Shown: positions 25,073-35,407 of the stretch, piece by piece
Numbering within the stretch: the first letter of the stretch is position 1
How the letters are laid out: each line of letters starts with the position of its first letter
From: an uncultured Chloroflexales bacterium
GTDB taxonomy: Bacteria; Chloroflexota; Chloroflexia; Chloroflexales; Chloroflexaceae
Length of the DNA stretch: 47,333 nucleotides
Assembly: GCA_937967405.1 (NCBI GenBank)
Contig: CALCJV010000059.1
Span: forward strand, 1 to 47,333
Direction of reading: 5' to 3'
Position numbers and translations under genes: made by a program
Notes under the pieces: generated by a model
Told to the model about the DNA's origin: nothing
Seen by the model: only the letters and a program-made list of their open reading frames with translations
Databases searched by the model: none

Positions 25073-25771
25073 ATGTCATTTCATCAGGAGTTGCTTACCG
25101 CCGTTGCCCCCCTGTGGCAGCGCAAACTCGCGCACCCGTTCCTCACGGCTGTCGCCGATGGCAGCATTGCCGATGCGACCTTCAAAACATGGATCGCCCA
25201 AGATTACCTGTTCGTCGAAGGCTCGGTGCCCTTTCTGGGCGTGCTCACCGCCAAAGCCCCCGTTGCCCTGCGCCCGGCACTCGGCGGCGCAATCACGGCC
25301 TTCAACACTGAGCTAGGGCTGTTTGAGCAACAAATGGCCGCGCACGCGATCACCCTCACCCGCGAGTATAGCCCAACCTGCCACGCCTACCTCCAGTTTC
25401 TGCTGGCTACGGCCTACGACCGCCCCTTTGAAATTGGCTTCACGGTGCTGTACGCCGCTGAGAAGGCCTACTTTGATGCGTGGGAGCGCGTGCGTACCAG
25501 CCAGACGAACGCGAGCAAGTGGCAAGCCTTTATCAATAACTGGACGAGCGATGCCTTTCGGAGCTATGTGGATTGGCTAGCGGGTACGCTCGATGCGCTC
25601 GCTGCGGTAGCTGCACCGCCAATGCGGGCTGAGATGCACACCTATTTCCGCTACACCACGCTGTACGAGTACCGTTTCTGGGAGATGGCCTATACCGCCG
25701 AAACATGGGACAGCCCCCTGCTCCCAACGATGCAGCTAGACACAGGAGTTTCACCATGCACACCGTACTGA
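25073..25771 (+). CDS. TenA family protein, Glu type (second copy)
   Basis: A 232-residue TenA-like protein directly behind the first copy. It has the Asp of [11 protein letters not shown] (Asp44) but no Cys in the position of Cys131; instead the region reads [15 protein letters not shown] with Glu130, the pattern of the TenA-E class that uses glutamate. This class is present in plants and bacteria and takes amino- or formylamino-pyrimidines, probably upstream of the Cys-type enzyme. The start at 25073 follows AAGGAGCC; a longer frame back to 24977 is overlap only. The last 16 bases overlap thiD. The C-terminus GVSPCTPY is an extension caused by that overlap. Confidence 0.9.
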   Translation: MSFHQELLTAVAPLWQRKLAHPFLTAVADGSIADATFKTWIAQDYLFVEGSVPFLGVLTAKAPVALRPALGGAITAFNTELGLFEQQMAAHAITLTREYSPTCHAYLQFLLATAYDRPFEIGFTVLYAAEKAYFDAWERVRTSQTNASKWQAFINNWTSDAFRSYVDWLAGTLDALAAVAAPPMRAEMHTYFRYTTLYEYRFWEMAYTAETWDSPLLPTMQLDTGVSPCTPY

Positions 25772-26559
25772 CAATTGCCGGATCAGACTCGGGCGGCGGG
25801 GCCGGCATCCAAGCCGACCTGAAAACCTTTGCGGCACTGGGCACATTCGGCACAAGTGCCATCACAGCCCTCACGGCCCAGAATACGCAGGGCGTGCAGG
25901 GCGTATACGAAATCCCCGCCGATTTCGTTGCGATGCAGATCAATTCGGTGATGCAGGACATCGGTGCCGATGCGTGGAAGACAGGCATGCTGTCGCACAG
26001 CACCATTATTGAAACGGTAGCCGAGCGTGCTCGGCACTACCAGATCAGCCGCTTGGTCGTTGATCCGGTGATGGTTGCCAAAGGTGGTGATCCGCTCTTG
26101 CAGCCCGAAGCCCGCACCACCTTGATTGAACAGCTGCTGCCGCTGGCCTACGTCGTCACTCCTAATCATCACGAGGCAAGCGTCTTAGCGGCGATGCAGA
26201 TCGAGACGGTAGCCGATATGCGCCACGCCGCGCAACGCATCCACGCCCTCGGCGCACGCCACGTCATTGTTAAAGGTGGTCACCTGCCAGATAGCAGCGA
26301 TGCGATTGACATCCTCTATGATGGGCATACATTCGTCGAGCTACGTGCGCCGCGCCACATATCCAAGAATACTCACGGCACTGGCTGCACCTTTGCATCG
26401 GCCCTAGCGGCGGGCTTGGCGCAGGGTATGCCACTGGCAGATGCAGCCCGACGGGCGAAGGCCTACATCACAGCCGCGGTGCAAGCCGCCGATGCGATGC
26501 AGATCGGGCATGGGCACGGGCCCTTGAACCATATGCTGGGGCAAGCAATGCTCGTTTAG
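25756..26559 (+). CDS. thiD: Hydroxymethylpyrimidine / phosphomethylpyrimidine kinase
   Basis: A 267-residue ribokinase-like enzyme that phosphorylates hydroxymethylpyrimidine twice to the diphosphate used by ThiE. Motifs: [54 protein letters not shown] and the catalytic [21 protein letters not shown] before the ATG at 25756 sets the start inside the end of the TenA copy. Last gene of the operon; it converges with an oxidoreductase across a hairpin. Confidence 0.96.
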   Translation: MHTVLTIAGSDSGGGAGIQADLKTFAALGTFGTSAITALTAQNTQGVQGVYEIPADFVAMQINSVMQDIGADAWKTGMLSHSTIIETVAERARHYQISRLVVDPVMVAKGGDPLLQPEARTTLIEQLLPLAYVVTPNHHEASVLAAMQIETVADMRHAAQRIHALGARHVIVKGGHLPDSSDAIDILYDGHTFVELRAPRHISKNTHGTGCTFASALAAGLAQGMPLADAARRAKAYITAAVQAADAMQIGHGHGPLNHMLGQAMLV

Positions 26560-26581
26560 CAGGTAGTGTGCATCAAGCCGC

Positions 26582-26623
26582 CGCCAGTCACCCGACCCAC
26601 CGAATGGTATCAGGTGACTGGCG
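26582..26623. terminator. Bidirectional hairpin between convergent thiD and oxidoreductase genes
   Basis: Perfect 11-bp stem CGCCAGTCACC (26582-26592) / GGTGACTGGCG (26613-26623) with a 20-base loop, in the 83-base gap between two converging genes. No long T-run on either side, so termination may need Rho or be only partial. Confidence 0.6.
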
Positions 26624-26642
26624 AAGATGCTGCGGAGCTAGC

Positions 26643-28037
26643 CTATGCAGGGAGAATGGGCGGATACCCGTGAAACACATCTGCCGGATCATAGTTCCGT
26701 TTGATCGCTTGCAAACGGGCATAGGTTGTCGGGGGATAGGTGCGTCGCACCGCATCGGTATCTTCCCCACCAAGTGCATTGCCATATGCGCCGCCAGTGC
26801 TATAGGGCTGCATCGCTACAAGCGTATCAACCATCCAGCGTGTATGCCGGGCTGCATCCGCCGCGCTACTATCGGGAGGCCATGCCAATGGGAGCCAGAG
26901 CAGATAGGCTGCATCACGGTGGGCAAATGCGGTTGCATCGGGCAACACCCGCGCCACCGCCGCCCCAATGGGAGCCACCTGTACAGCAATCAAGGGCGTA
27001 GTCATTGCCGCCACCTGTGCAACTAGTGTTTCAAGCGCGGTATCGGGGAGGCTGTGCAAAAACGTATTCGTCGCCTCGTGGTGAAAGCCCGGATAGGCCA
27101 TGCCGTCAATCATGGTCATCCGTACCATATACGGCATCGGCCCCATGAGATCAAGCTCAGCTGCTACTGCCGCACGGAGTGGCGCAAGCACCTGTGCGCC
27201 GCGTTCAAGATCGCCCACATAGCACCCATCAAGCAACAACACCGCTTGGCCGTGTAAGTGCGGCGGGAAGGGCGGCGTTGGTGGAAGCACTGCAAAAGTG
27301 GCCCACAGCGTCAATTCATCGGGAATAGTCGTGGCGAATTCACGCCAAGCCTGCAATGCGGCCACCGCATTGTCCAATGTGATCACGAGCGGCCCACTGT
27401 ACACCATTGTGCCAATCGGGTGGGCTTGGTAGATAAAGCGCGTCACAACCCCAAAGTTGCCACCACCACCGCGAATTGCCCAAAACAGATCTGGATCGGT
27501 GTCTGCATCTACATGGCGAATCATCCCATCCGCTGTAACCATCTCGACAGCAACAAGATTATCTATCGTCAGCCCATATTTCCGCATAAGCCAGCCAAAA
27601 CCACCACCAGTTGTGAGACCTCCCACCCCAACCGATGAGATGGCCCCAAAGGGCACAGCTAGCCCGTGTTCTTGCAGTGCCTGCGAAACAAGCCCAACTG
27701 TCGCCCCACTCCCAACCTGTACGGTATGGGTGGCTAAGTCTATCTCAACCTGATTGAGGCGGCGCAAATCCAGTGTCATGCCGGCATTATTGACTGAGGC
27801 ACCAATTGTACTGTGGCCACCAGAACGGAGTGCAAGCGGGAGCTGGTAGGCTTGGGCAAATTGCACCGCAAGGGCTACATCGTGTGAATTAGCTGGACAG
27901 ACAATCAAGGCTGGGTGGCGATCATAGCGTCCGTTTGAAAGCTGGCGGAGATCATCATAGGAATCACTATTTGGCAACACCACCTCGCCCATCAATTGTG
28001 CCCGCAGTGCAACTAGCGCAGCCGTGTCCACCATCAT
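26643..28037 (-). CDS. FAD-binding oxidoreductase, VAO/PCMH (berberine-bridge-like) family
   Basis: A 464-residue flavoprotein. The FAD-binding half has LIVCPANSHDVALAVQFAQ, RSGGHSTIG with the His that binds the FAD 8-alpha position in this family, then GGLTTGGGFGWLMRKYGLTIDNL and AIRGGGGNFGVVTRF. The Cys that binds FAD a second time in berberine-bridge enzymes (GxCxxVGVGG) is Ser here (ISSVGVGG), so attachment should be through His only. A BBE-type C-terminus NYDPADVFHG follows. Substrates in the family are sugars, alkaloids and lignin-type alcohols; I cannot tell which. ATG codons at 28037 and 28034 are behind AAAGGGG; a longer frame starts at 28064. Confidence 0.92.
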   Translation of the reverse strand: MMVDTAALVALRAQLMGEVVLPNSDSYDDLRQLSNGRYDRHPALIVCPANSHDVALAVQFAQAYQLPLALRSGGHSTIGASVNNAGMTLDLRRLNQVEIDLATHTVQVGSGATVGLVSQALQEHGLAVPFGAISSVGVGGLTTGGGFGWLMRKYGLTIDNLVAVEMVTADGMIRHVDADTDPDLFWAIRGGGGNFGVVTRFIYQAHPIGTMVYSGPLVITLDNAVAALQAWREFATTIPDELTLWATFAVLPPTPPFPPHLHGQAVLLLDGCYVGDLERGAQVLAPLRAAVAAELDLMGPMPYMVRMTMIDGMAYPGFHHEATNTFLHSLPDTALETLVAQVAAMTTPLIAVQVAPIGAAVARVLPDATAFAHRDAAYLLWLPLAWPPDSSAADAARHTRWMVDTLVAMQPYSTGGAYGNALGGEDTDAVRRTYPPTTYARLQAIKRNYDPADVFHGYPPILPA

Positions 28038-28153
28038 CTTGCCCCTTTCCTCACGTTCTACCATATCGGTGCTTCAGCATACCCTGCTTACGTCCACTGT
28101 TCGTAGCGTTTTTAGGTATATGAACACAGCCCCATCTCCCTTCCGACAGGATG

Positions 28154-28999
28154 CTAAATATACTCGCGTTGGGAGACGCGCCGCCGCCACTGCTCTTTGA
28201 TCTCGACGGGGCTACCTTGACTGACAAGGAAATCCATAATCAACCGTCCAAACCTTGCGCTATCCTCAAGGAAGGGGAAGTGGCTCACACGGGGCAACAC
28301 TAGCAATTGGTGCGGGCGGTCTGATTCGTTGTTTAGCACATTCGCATGTTCTGGCGATACGATGGTGTCCTTTTCGCCATATACCGCAAGCAGGGGCGTT
28401 TTTGTCAGGCTATTCATCATGGGGAGCAGATCGGTTTGGGTTACAGATTGTTGCACCGCCTTGACCACTTGTTCACTCAGCCGCTCCGTATCATCAAGGA
28501 TTTCTTGCTTGATCGTGGGATTATCTATCGGCAGTTGGCGGATCAGCTTCGACCACGTCTCCGTGAGGCTACTCCGCCCGATCAGCCGCGAGAAGGGATT
28601 CGAGCGGCTCACATCGCCAACGATCTGCCCTCGCAACGGGGTTGAGACGAGCATCAAACGCGGGAACCGATCCGGATGCGTGCGGGCCGCATGCACCGCA
28701 ACCATCCCACCTAGGCCGTGCCCAACCAGATTCGCCCGCGACACCCCCATCTGGTTAATGAACTGCACCAGCATTTCCGCATACGCGCCGATGGTATAAA
28801 TATTCGTACCATTGCTGCGATCCGATTCACCAAAGCCCCAGAAGTCTAACGCATAGGCGCGGTAACGCTCCGTGACCAAGTCCATCATCGGAACCCAATA
28901 ACGCCACGAGCCAACCCAACTGTGTAGGAAAATAATCGGCTGGCCGCGCCCGTACACCTCATAGTGAACTAAGCGATTGTCGAGGTAGATTGCGCTCAT
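28154..28999 (-). CDS. Alpha/beta-hydrolase-fold protein lacking the nucleophile serine
   Basis: A 281-residue alpha/beta-hydrolase, last gene of a four-gene signalling operon. Family features: IIFLHSWVGSWRYW (oxyanion hole), ALDFWGFGESD, LLAVYGEKDTIVS with the acid Asp, and RVSHFPFLED with the catalytic His. The nucleophile elbow, normally GHSxGG, is VGHGLGG, with Gly95 (codon GGC) in place of Ser; one A-to-G change from AGC would give this. So it is either a pseudoenzyme, perhaps a ligand receptor or partner, or a real family with a different nucleophile. ATGA overlap with the kinase gene makes translational coupling probable. Confidence 0.88.
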   Translation of the reverse strand: MSAIYLDNRLVHYEVYGRGQPIIFLHSWVGSWRYWVPMMDLVTERYRAYALDFWGFGESDRSNGTNIYTIGAYAEMLVQFINQMGVSRANLVGHGLGGMVAVHAARTHPDRFPRLMLVSTPLRGQIVGDVSRSNPFSRLIGRSSLTETWSKLIRQLPIDNPTIKQEILDDTERLSEQVVKAVQQSVTQTDLLPMMNSLTKTPLLAVYGEKDTIVSPEHANVLNNESDRPHQLLVLPRVSHFPFLEDSARFGRLIMDFLVSQGSPVEIKEQWRRRVSQREYI

Positions 29000-31900
29000 G
29001 CGGCATCCTCTTGCTCATCGCCGGTTAGCTGGCGCACGTTTTGCGCCAGTGGCAGCACAAAGTGGAAGATACTGCCCTTGCCCTGCTCGCTTGTCACCCA
29101 CAGCTCGCCACCGTGCTGCTCCACAAGCGATTTGGTTATCAACAAGCCTAGCCCCGTCCCACCCGCCTGCTCGCTGAGCGGGTTGAAGGCGCGGTAGAAG
29201 GGCCGGAAGAGCTTCTGCTGCTGAGCGGGCGACAACCCAACCCCGTTGTCTTCAACCTCTACTTGCAGCAGATTGGCCGGATTGAGAAACGCCCGCACAA
29301 TAATGATACCACGCTCATAGGTATACTTGATCGCATTGCTCAACAGATTGGTGATGACTTGGGTGATGCGTTTCTCATCCGCAATCACCGGCGGCAGATT
29401 GGGCTGCACCTCTAATGTGACCTGCATCTGCTTGCGCTCCGCTTCGAGGCGCAGGGACTGCTCCACATCGTGGATGATCTCGGCGATCCGAACGGGTTTG
29501 AAGACCAGCTCGATCTTGCCCGCCTCAAAGCGTGAAATCTCCAAAATATCATCCACTAACGAGCGCAGGCGGCGTACATTCGATTTGACTACGCTCAGTA
29601 ACTCTTTCTGCTGCTCATTGAGCGGCCCCCCCGTGCCAAGCATCAGCAGATCCACATAGCCACCAATCGCCGTGAGCGGGGTTCGCAATTCGTGCGACAC
29701 CCCCGACACAAACTGCCGCTTCGCCCGATCCGCCTCAATCTCTAGCGTGATGTCACGCAGCACCGCGACATCACCGTAGTTTTCACCGGTTCGGGATTGG
29801 ATTGCCGAAAGGCTGACTGAAATGGTCTGAGTTGGGTTTTCCAGCTCAAACGTGGTGCGGAAGATGTCATTCCGCTCTTTCGCTGTCTTCAGCCCATTGC
29901 GAAGCGTCTCAAGGATAATTGCCCCGCGCCGGCGAGTTGCTTCTGTCTCGCCATAGGCAGCAATCGCATCCAACGTCTTATGCTTCACCGCTGCGGCAGG
30001 AATACCGAGCATCTGTTCCGCGGCCAGATTAAAGGCATCAATCACCTTCGCTTGATCAAGCACGATCACGCCTTCGGTCATACTCTGGAAGACGGCATCA
30101 TTCTTCGAATTGGCCAGCCGTTCTTCTTCCATTTTGTTGGCCAATTGGGTAGCCATTTCGTTGATGTAACCATACAGCAAGGCATTATTGATCGTAATCG
30201 CAATCTCATTGGCAACCGTTTCGAGCAAGCGCAGCTGAGACTCCGTGAAGTAGTTGATGCGCGGGCTATTCAGCATCAGTACGCCAAGAATACTGTCTGT
30301 CGTTTGCAGCGGCACCGCAATCACTGAACGGGTCTCTTCGGCCCGTCCTTCGGCAATCGTCCAGCGCGGATCGAGACGCACATCGCCAATCCGGACTGGC
30401 TCACGATTGTTGATCACCCAATGGGCAAGGCTATCGCCCCCCTGAAACGTGATCGGGAAGTTGACCCGATTGACCATGCCCTGCTCTTGCAGCAAGGCGC
30501 GGCAGAAGAGTTCCCCCGTCTGCGGATCACGCAGCATAATCGAGCCACGTGAAACGATCAGGTTGGCGGAAGTCATTTCAAGCGCACGCCCAATGATCTC
30601 ATCCAGATCAAGCAGTGCCGTCAGTTCGAGAGTAATGGCGTGAACGGTTTCGAGCCGTTCCTTCTCATCTATTAGTTGGGTATTAGCCGCAGCCAATTCA
30701 CGGGTTCGGTCGGCGACGCGAATCTCCAGATCGGCAGCGAGCTTACTTGTCTGCTCAAACAGGCGGGCGTTCTCTAGGGCAATGGCCGCCGATGATGCAA
30801 TGGTCGAGAGGATGCGAACATCGTCATTGCTATACGCCATCGCCAGTTCATAGTTCCGCACCACAATCAAGCCGATCACGTGATCGGCAACCACCATCGG
30901 CACGCCTAGCCACGCAAACGGCTTGATACGCTCGATGCCGCGCATTTCGCTCGGCAGTTCAACAAGCCAGCCATCGGCAATGAGAGCGTCACCTTGCACT
31001 AGCAACGGCTCAGGGCTGTGCAAGGCGTGGCGCGTCAAGCGCACCAGCACAGGCCAGCGGGAGATGTTTGACAGGGAGCGCACCGATTGACTCTCGCCAT
31101 CGCGGAAGGGGATCGGGGCGATGTGCTGGCGTTCGCCCTGCTCATAAAAGAGCGGGAAGCTCAGCATCCGGCGATCTTCATCGAGCAGCACAATATACAG
31201 ATTACTGGTGTCAATCAGCCGCCCAATTTGGCGTTTGATCAGGGCCATCAGCTCATCGCTGCTCACGGTTGCACTCAATTCACGCCCGATCTCATTGAAG
31301 ATCGTCAGCTCTTCAAGCCGTCGCCCGCGCTCAATAAAGAGGCTAATGTTCGCAATGCTTGCCGCCGCTTGGTTGGCAACAGTCGTGACGAAGCGCAGGT
31401 CATCATTGTCAAAGGCACGTGGGGTATAGCTCTGGATGTTGATCACCCCAAACACATGATCGCCAGTAATAATCGGCACGATCAACAGTGATTGCGGCAC
31501 TTGCGAGTCCGCAAGGCGTTGGCCGGTCTGCCCCGAACGAATCTCGAACAAATTAATCAAGCGATCATCAAATCCGATTTGGTGGGCTTGTTCGGGCGAA
31601 AGGATCAGCAGCGGCTGGCGGTTGCGGATGACCCATCCATTCACATCGTTGCCAAGCACGTTGGGGGCAAGGTAGACCCGATTGCCGCGCTCAAAGGCAA
31701 CCGGATACGAGAGCAGATCGCGTTCGGCATCGTACAGAATAATCGCTGACGTACTAATATCTATCGCTTGGCCCAGCTCAAGGCGGAGCCGTTCCAGCAC
31801 GGTTTGGAGATCGAGCGACGTTGAGAGGGCCGTCCCAATATCTTTCAGCACGCTCATCTCGCGCAGACGACGTTCACGCTCTTGCAGCAGGCGGGCACTG

Positions 31901-34398
31901 GCAATTGCCGCAGCGGCTTGGCTAGCAATCGTGCTGAGGAATTGGAGATCATCATTGGTGAAGGCATGCGGCTGCTGGCTTTCAAGGCCAATAATGCCTT
32001 GCAGATCGCGCCCTTGCATGATCGGCACCACGAGCATTGCGGCAAAGTGGGTGTTGATCGGTGAGCGACGCATGCGTTCACGGGCAACACTGTACTGGCT
32101 GCTCCACGCATCGAGATGGGCTTCAATTGCTTCAGGCGTTTCAAGTAGTAACGCTTCACTCCGCAACATGACGTAGTCAATCAAGCCCGAACCATCAATC
32201 ACCACCATTGCATCGCTGAGGTGGGGCGTATCGCCCTGCTGGATCACGCGCAGCTTAACGGTATACTCAGCAACATCAAGGCTCGTATCTTCAAACAAGC
32301 CAATGTACGATTGGCGCGTATCGAGAATATTGCCGATCCCACGCTGCAACGTCAGCAGGAGATCATCCAGATTGAGGGTCGCATTCACATCCACGCTAAT
32401 CTGATTGATCACACTGAGCTGATTGATCCGATGTTCGCGCTCTTGGAAGAGGCGAGCATTTTCGAGCGCAACGGCCGCTTGCCGTCCAAGAGCGATCAAC
32501 AGCTGCATCTCATCTTCGCTGAATTCGCGTTCATGCGTACTCATGACACTGAGGACACCGATCACCTGATCGCGGTAGAGCAGGGGCACACCCATATACG
32601 ACGCGAGCGCGGCCTGCGACCCATCAGTAATGCGAATGTTATTAAACAACGCCCCACCGTGCCGTTGCACATCAGTAATCCGCAGCGGTTTGCCCGTTTG
32701 AGCGACATACCCCGTCAGCCCCTGCCCAAACGGAACCCGCATCGTAGCGAGGGCTTCCAGTGCAATGCCATAGGTCGCAGCGGGGGTCAACACCTGATCG
32801 TTGCCTATCGTCCACAATGCCACTGTCGTCACTTGCAATTGGCGGCGCACGAGGTCAATCAAGCTATCCAGCACCTCTTTGGGGCGCAGCAGGGAGCCTA
32901 GAATGCCCGCTGCTTCGAGCAGCGTTGAGAGTTCACCGACCTTGACGTGCAGGGCTTCCGCATTCTGCTTTGCATCCTCAAAGAGCCGCTCTTTGTCAAT
33001 CACCGTCACGACGGTATTGGCAAGGGTCTGGCAGTAGGCAAGTTGCTGCGGGTTAAAGTTGCGCCGCTCGTCGTACACCGAAAGGCTGATAAACCCCAGC
33101 AGGGTGTCATTCAGTAAAAGCGGGATGTAGGCAATTGAGGCAATCTGCAACGAGTCGAGGATTGCATGCACGGGCGCAAGCACGGGATCATTTTGGGCAT
33201 CATAGCTGGCGAAGGGCGCACGGTGCTGCTCAAGCCATGCCACCAGCGGGTTATTGTTGATCGGGATCACAATACTCTTGGTCCGCGCCGTAGGGATATA
33301 CTCCGACACAGCGACAAAGCTCTGCTGCTCCTGATCGAAGAAGAATACCCGCGCTTGATCAACAGCCGTAATCTGTACCATTGACTCAATCGCGGCGTAG
33401 TAGATTTCCTGCGTTGTGCCGCTTGAAGCCGCAACCGCTGAGACAAAGTTGAGCAGACTCAGTTGCAGCGTCTGTTCTTCCACTTGGAGCTGGAGCTGAA
33501 TGCTCTGCACCCCAGTCGCAACTTGCCGAGCAATGCTGTGAAGCAAGGCCAGTTCGTGATCGCTATAGGCGCGGGCCATCCGCGAGAGCACGATATGCCC
33601 GACATTTTGGTAGCGGCCGATAATCAACGGCACACCGAGATGATACTGGATTTGATCGGCTTCGACCGTCTGCCAACGATAGGGCTGATTGGTTTCAGCC
33701 AGCACGGCTTCGGGGCTACCCGCTTGTGGACGCGGCGGTGTGCTGTAGGTGACAATATCATCCAGACGGGCAGTGAAGCAGAGTTCTTGCGGATTGCTAT
33801 CGCTATAGTAGATTGCCACACGGTAAGTATCGGCGCGAATCAACGCCGACAAGGTGCGATAAGCATAGGTGATCCACGCGGTGAGATTATATGAGGTTAC
33901 GGCAACCTGTGCTAGATCGCTGATCAGCTGCAACTCAGCCATGGTGAAGACAGCCGGATCGGGCGGCTCAGATGCGGTTGCAAGCAATGTGCCCAGCTGG
34001 ACACTGAGGGCCCGCAGATACAGATCGTCGCTAGAAGTCAAGATCGCTTCCGGATGCACCACCAACGCCCCGCGCCGGATCGTACCATTGACACGAGTGG
34101 TGAATGGAAAGCTGGCAAGCTGGGTCGCTGCACCAGTGGCAGCAGTCTGCCACGCTTGCCGCAGCTCATCGGCGTGTGCGGCATCCATGCCCCATGCAAG
34201 ATACACCGTCGAAGCCTCGCCGTCGGTAATGACAACGCCGGGCAGATCAGCAAGATAGTGCTGCAACAGATCATGCAGCGATTGGCGCAACGCCGCTGGC
34301 TCAAGCCGGTGGCGATCAGCCTGTGCCGTGAGGGTCAGGTGTGCCAACAGCTCCCAGCGTTGGTCACGCACTGCGGTGGTTGTTAGCTCCGTAGCCAT
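28996..34398 (-). CDS. Giant sensor histidine kinase with seven GAF domains and a PAS domain
   Basis: An 1,800-residue soluble kinase. No membrane helix is visible. After an N-terminal region (1-145), GAF domains begin near residues 152, 314, 491, 663, 849, 1029 and 1251; a helical linker (about 1210-1250) precedes the last. A PAS domain (about 1425-1545) reads FQSMTEGVIVLDQAKVI. The kinase core has the H-box VSHELRTPL (His1569), the N-box TNLLSNAIKYTY (about 1688), DNGVGLS and GTGLGLLITK. I start it at 34398 behind CAGGAT; a longer frame overlaps the response-regulator gene. Several GAF domains have no Cys in the pocket, so I cannot tell which chromophore, nucleotide or redox ligand they bind. 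Its likely partner is the regulator encoded 46 bases upstream. Confidence 0.93.
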   Translation of the reverse strand: MATELTTTAVRDQRWELLAHLTLTAQADRHRLEPAALRQSLHDLLQHYLADLPGVVITDGEASTVYLAWGMDAAHADELRQAWQTAATGAATQLASFPFTTRVNGTIRRGALVVHPEAILTSSDDLYLRALSVQLGTLLATASEPPDPAVFTMAELQLISDLAQVAVTSYNLTAWITYAYRTLSALIRADTYRVAIYYSDSNPQELCFTARLDDIVTYSTPPRPQAGSPEAVLAETNQPYRWQTVEADQIQYHLGVPLIIGRYQNVGHIVLSRMARAYSDHELALLHSIARQVATGVQSIQLQLQVEEQTLQLSLLNFVSAVAASSGTTQEIYYAAIESMVQITAVDQARVFFFDQEQQSFVAVSEYIPTARTKSIVIPINNNPLVAWLEQHRAPFASYDAQNDPVLAPVHAILDSLQIASIAYIPLLLNDTLLGFISLSVYDERRNFNPQQLAYCQTLANTVVTVIDKERLFEDAKQNAEALHVKVGELSTLLEAAGILGSLLRPKEVLDSLIDLVRRQLQVTTVALWTIGNDQVLTPAATYGIALEALATMRVPFGQGLTGYVAQTGKPLRITDVQRHGGALFNNIRITDGSQAALASYMGVPLLYRDQVIGVLSVMSTHEREFSEDEMQLLIALGRQAAVALENARLFQEREHRINQLSVINQISVDVNATLNLDDLLLTLQRGIGNILDTRQSYIGLFEDTSLDVAEYTVKLRVIQQGDTPHLSDAMVVIDGSGLIDYVMLRSEALLLETPEAIEAHLDAWSSQYSVARERMRRSPINTHFAAMLVVPIMQGRDLQGIIGLESQQPHAFTNDDLQFLSTIASQAAAAIASARLLQERERRLREMSVLKDIGTALSTSLDLQTVLERLRLELGQAIDISTSAIILYDAERDLLSYPVAFERGNRVYLAPNVLGNDVNGWVIRNRQPLLILSPEQAHQIGFDDRLINLFEIRSGQTGQRLADSQVPQSLLIVPIITGDHVFGVINIQSYTPRAFDNDDLRFVTTVANQAAASIANISLFIERGRRLEELTIFNEIGRELSATVSSDELMALIKRQIGRLIDTSNLYIVLLDEDRRMLSFPLFYEQGERQHIAPIPFRDGESQSVRSLSNISRWPVLVRLTRHALHSPEPLLVQGDALIADGWLVELPSEMRGIERIKPFAWLGVPMVVADHVIGLIVVRNYELAMAYSNDDVRILSTIASSAAIALENARLFEQTSKLAADLEIRVADRTRELAAANTQLIDEKERLETVHAITLELTALLDLDEIIGRALEMTSANLIVSRGSIMLRDPQTGELFCRALLQEQGMVNRVNFPITFQGGDSLAHWVINNREPVRIGDVRLDPRWTIAEGRAEETRSVIAVPLQTTDSILGVLMLNSPRINYFTESQLRLLETVANEIAITINNALLYGYINEMATQLANKMEEERLANSKNDAVFQSMTEGVIVLDQAKVIDAFNLAAEQMLGIPAAAVKHKTLDAIAAYGETEATRRRGAIILETLRNGLKTAKERNDIFRTTFELENPTQTISVSLSAIQSRTGENYGDVAVLRDITLEIEADRAKRQFVSGVSHELRTPLTAIGGYVDLLMLGTGGPLNEQQKELLSVVKSNVRRLRSLVDDILEISRFEAGKIELVFKPVRIAEIIHDVEQSLRLEAERKQMQVTLEVQPNLPPVIADEKRITQVITNLLSNAIKYTYERGIIIVRAFLNPANLLQVEVEDNGVGLSPAQQQKLFRPFYRAFNPLSEQAGGTGLGLLITKSLVEQHGGELWVTSEQGKGSIFHFVLPLAQNVRQLTGDEQEDAA

Positions 34399-34444
34399 GC
34401 GCTGATCCTGCCTATTGCTCTCAGACGATGCACACGCGGGCGAA

Positions 34445-35392
34445 TCAGGCGATCCGTCCATAGTGGACAAAGCTCTTGCGTGCTTGTTCGCGGGCTTCAA
34501 CCACAGCCCGCTGACGTGTTTCTTCAAGAATCTCACCAAGCTCCCGTATATCATAGAACGGGCCATCTTGGCTACTCAGCACACCCACCGAGAGCGACAT
34601 AAGCGGCAGACGGCGGAGTTGCCCAGCTTCATCAGTCACTTCGATATAGCCTTGCTCACGGTGCTTGAAGTTATAATGCAACCCGATCTCACTATCAAAG
34701 CGGGTGATGATCGTATCGAGCAAGGCCCGCATACGCTCCGGCGTACTCGTAATCAAAAATTCGGGGCCGACGATCATGTGCCCCAGAAAATCCTCATCGT
34801 TCCCCAATTCATTGATCGCATCATTGAGGAGCAGCGCGGTAAACTTCAGCACATCTTCGCCAACTGTGCCGCCGTAGACTTGGGTGAAGCTCTCAAAGCC
34901 ATTGATATGCAGCAGGGCCACTGCCCAGCCATTACTTGTCAGCAAGCCGCGCAGCTGCTCGCTAATGATGTCTGCTGTCGGCAGATTGGTAACGGGGTGC
35001 GATTGGTTCTTGCGGCGGGCATCTTCAAGCTGGTTCTTGACGATGATATGGACTTCCTCAATATCAAACGGCTTGATCAGGTAGTGCTGGGCTTGCACTT
35101 CGCCCAGCCCTTTGAGCCGATCCGAGCGTTCACCACGTGCAGTCAGAAAGATGATCGGGATGTGGCGCGTGCGTGGGCTAGCCCGCAACGCCTTGCCAAT
35201 GTCGTAGCCCTCCATATCCGGCAACATCACGTCCAACAGGGCAAGGTTGGGTGGGGTTTTGCGGCAGATTTCGAGCGCAACTTGCCCCCGCATTGCCGTC
35301 ATCACCTCGTAGCCCTGCGAGGTGAAGTAGATTTTCAGCAGGCTCGAAATATCGGGGGCATCTTCGACGACGAGTATACGTTCTTTCGTCAC
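34445..35392 (-). CDS. Response regulator with degenerate GGDEF domain
   Basis: A 315-residue protein. The receiver domain (about 4-122) has VVEDAPD, phosphoacceptor Asp54 (LALLDVMLPDM), Thr84 and Lys107 (YLIKPF). The C-terminal part (about 130-300) has the GGDEF-domain layout (HPVTNLPTADII, ALLHINGFESFTQVYG, VGEDVLKF, ISVG-like LSVGVLSS) but the catalytic signature reads VGPEF (208-212), and the metal-binding Asp of the ND motif is changed. It should not make cyclic di-GMP. It may be a GTP or c-di-GMP binder, or just a scaffold. It lies between the beta-helix protein and the kinase and is the kinase's likely phosphorylation partner. Confidence 0.92.
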   Translation of the reverse strand: MTKERILVVEDAPDISSLLKIYFTSQGYEVMTAMRGQVALEICRKTPPNLALLDVMLPDMEGYDIGKALRASPRTRHIPIIFLTARGERSDRLKGLGEVQAQHYLIKPFDIEEVHIIVKNQLEDARRKNQSHPVTNLPTADIISEQLRGLLTSNGWAVALLHINGFESFTQVYGGTVGEDVLKFTALLLNDAINELGNDEDFLGHMIVGPEFLITSTPERMRALLDTIITRFDSEIGLHYNFKHREQGYIEVTDEAGQLRRLPLMSLSVGVLSSQDGPFYDIRELGEILEETRQRAVVEAREQARKSFVHYGRIA

Positions 35393-35407
35393 AGCTAGGT
35401 ACTCCTT

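Noticed and set aside
26582-26623. Inverted repeat as a possible attachment site or mobile element end
   Set aside because: No integrase, transposase or target duplication nearby; location between convergent genes suits a terminator.
34415-35398. 327-residue plus-strand frame opposite the response regulator
   Set aside because: The minus-strand receiver domain is unmistakable; the opposite frame has no motif.
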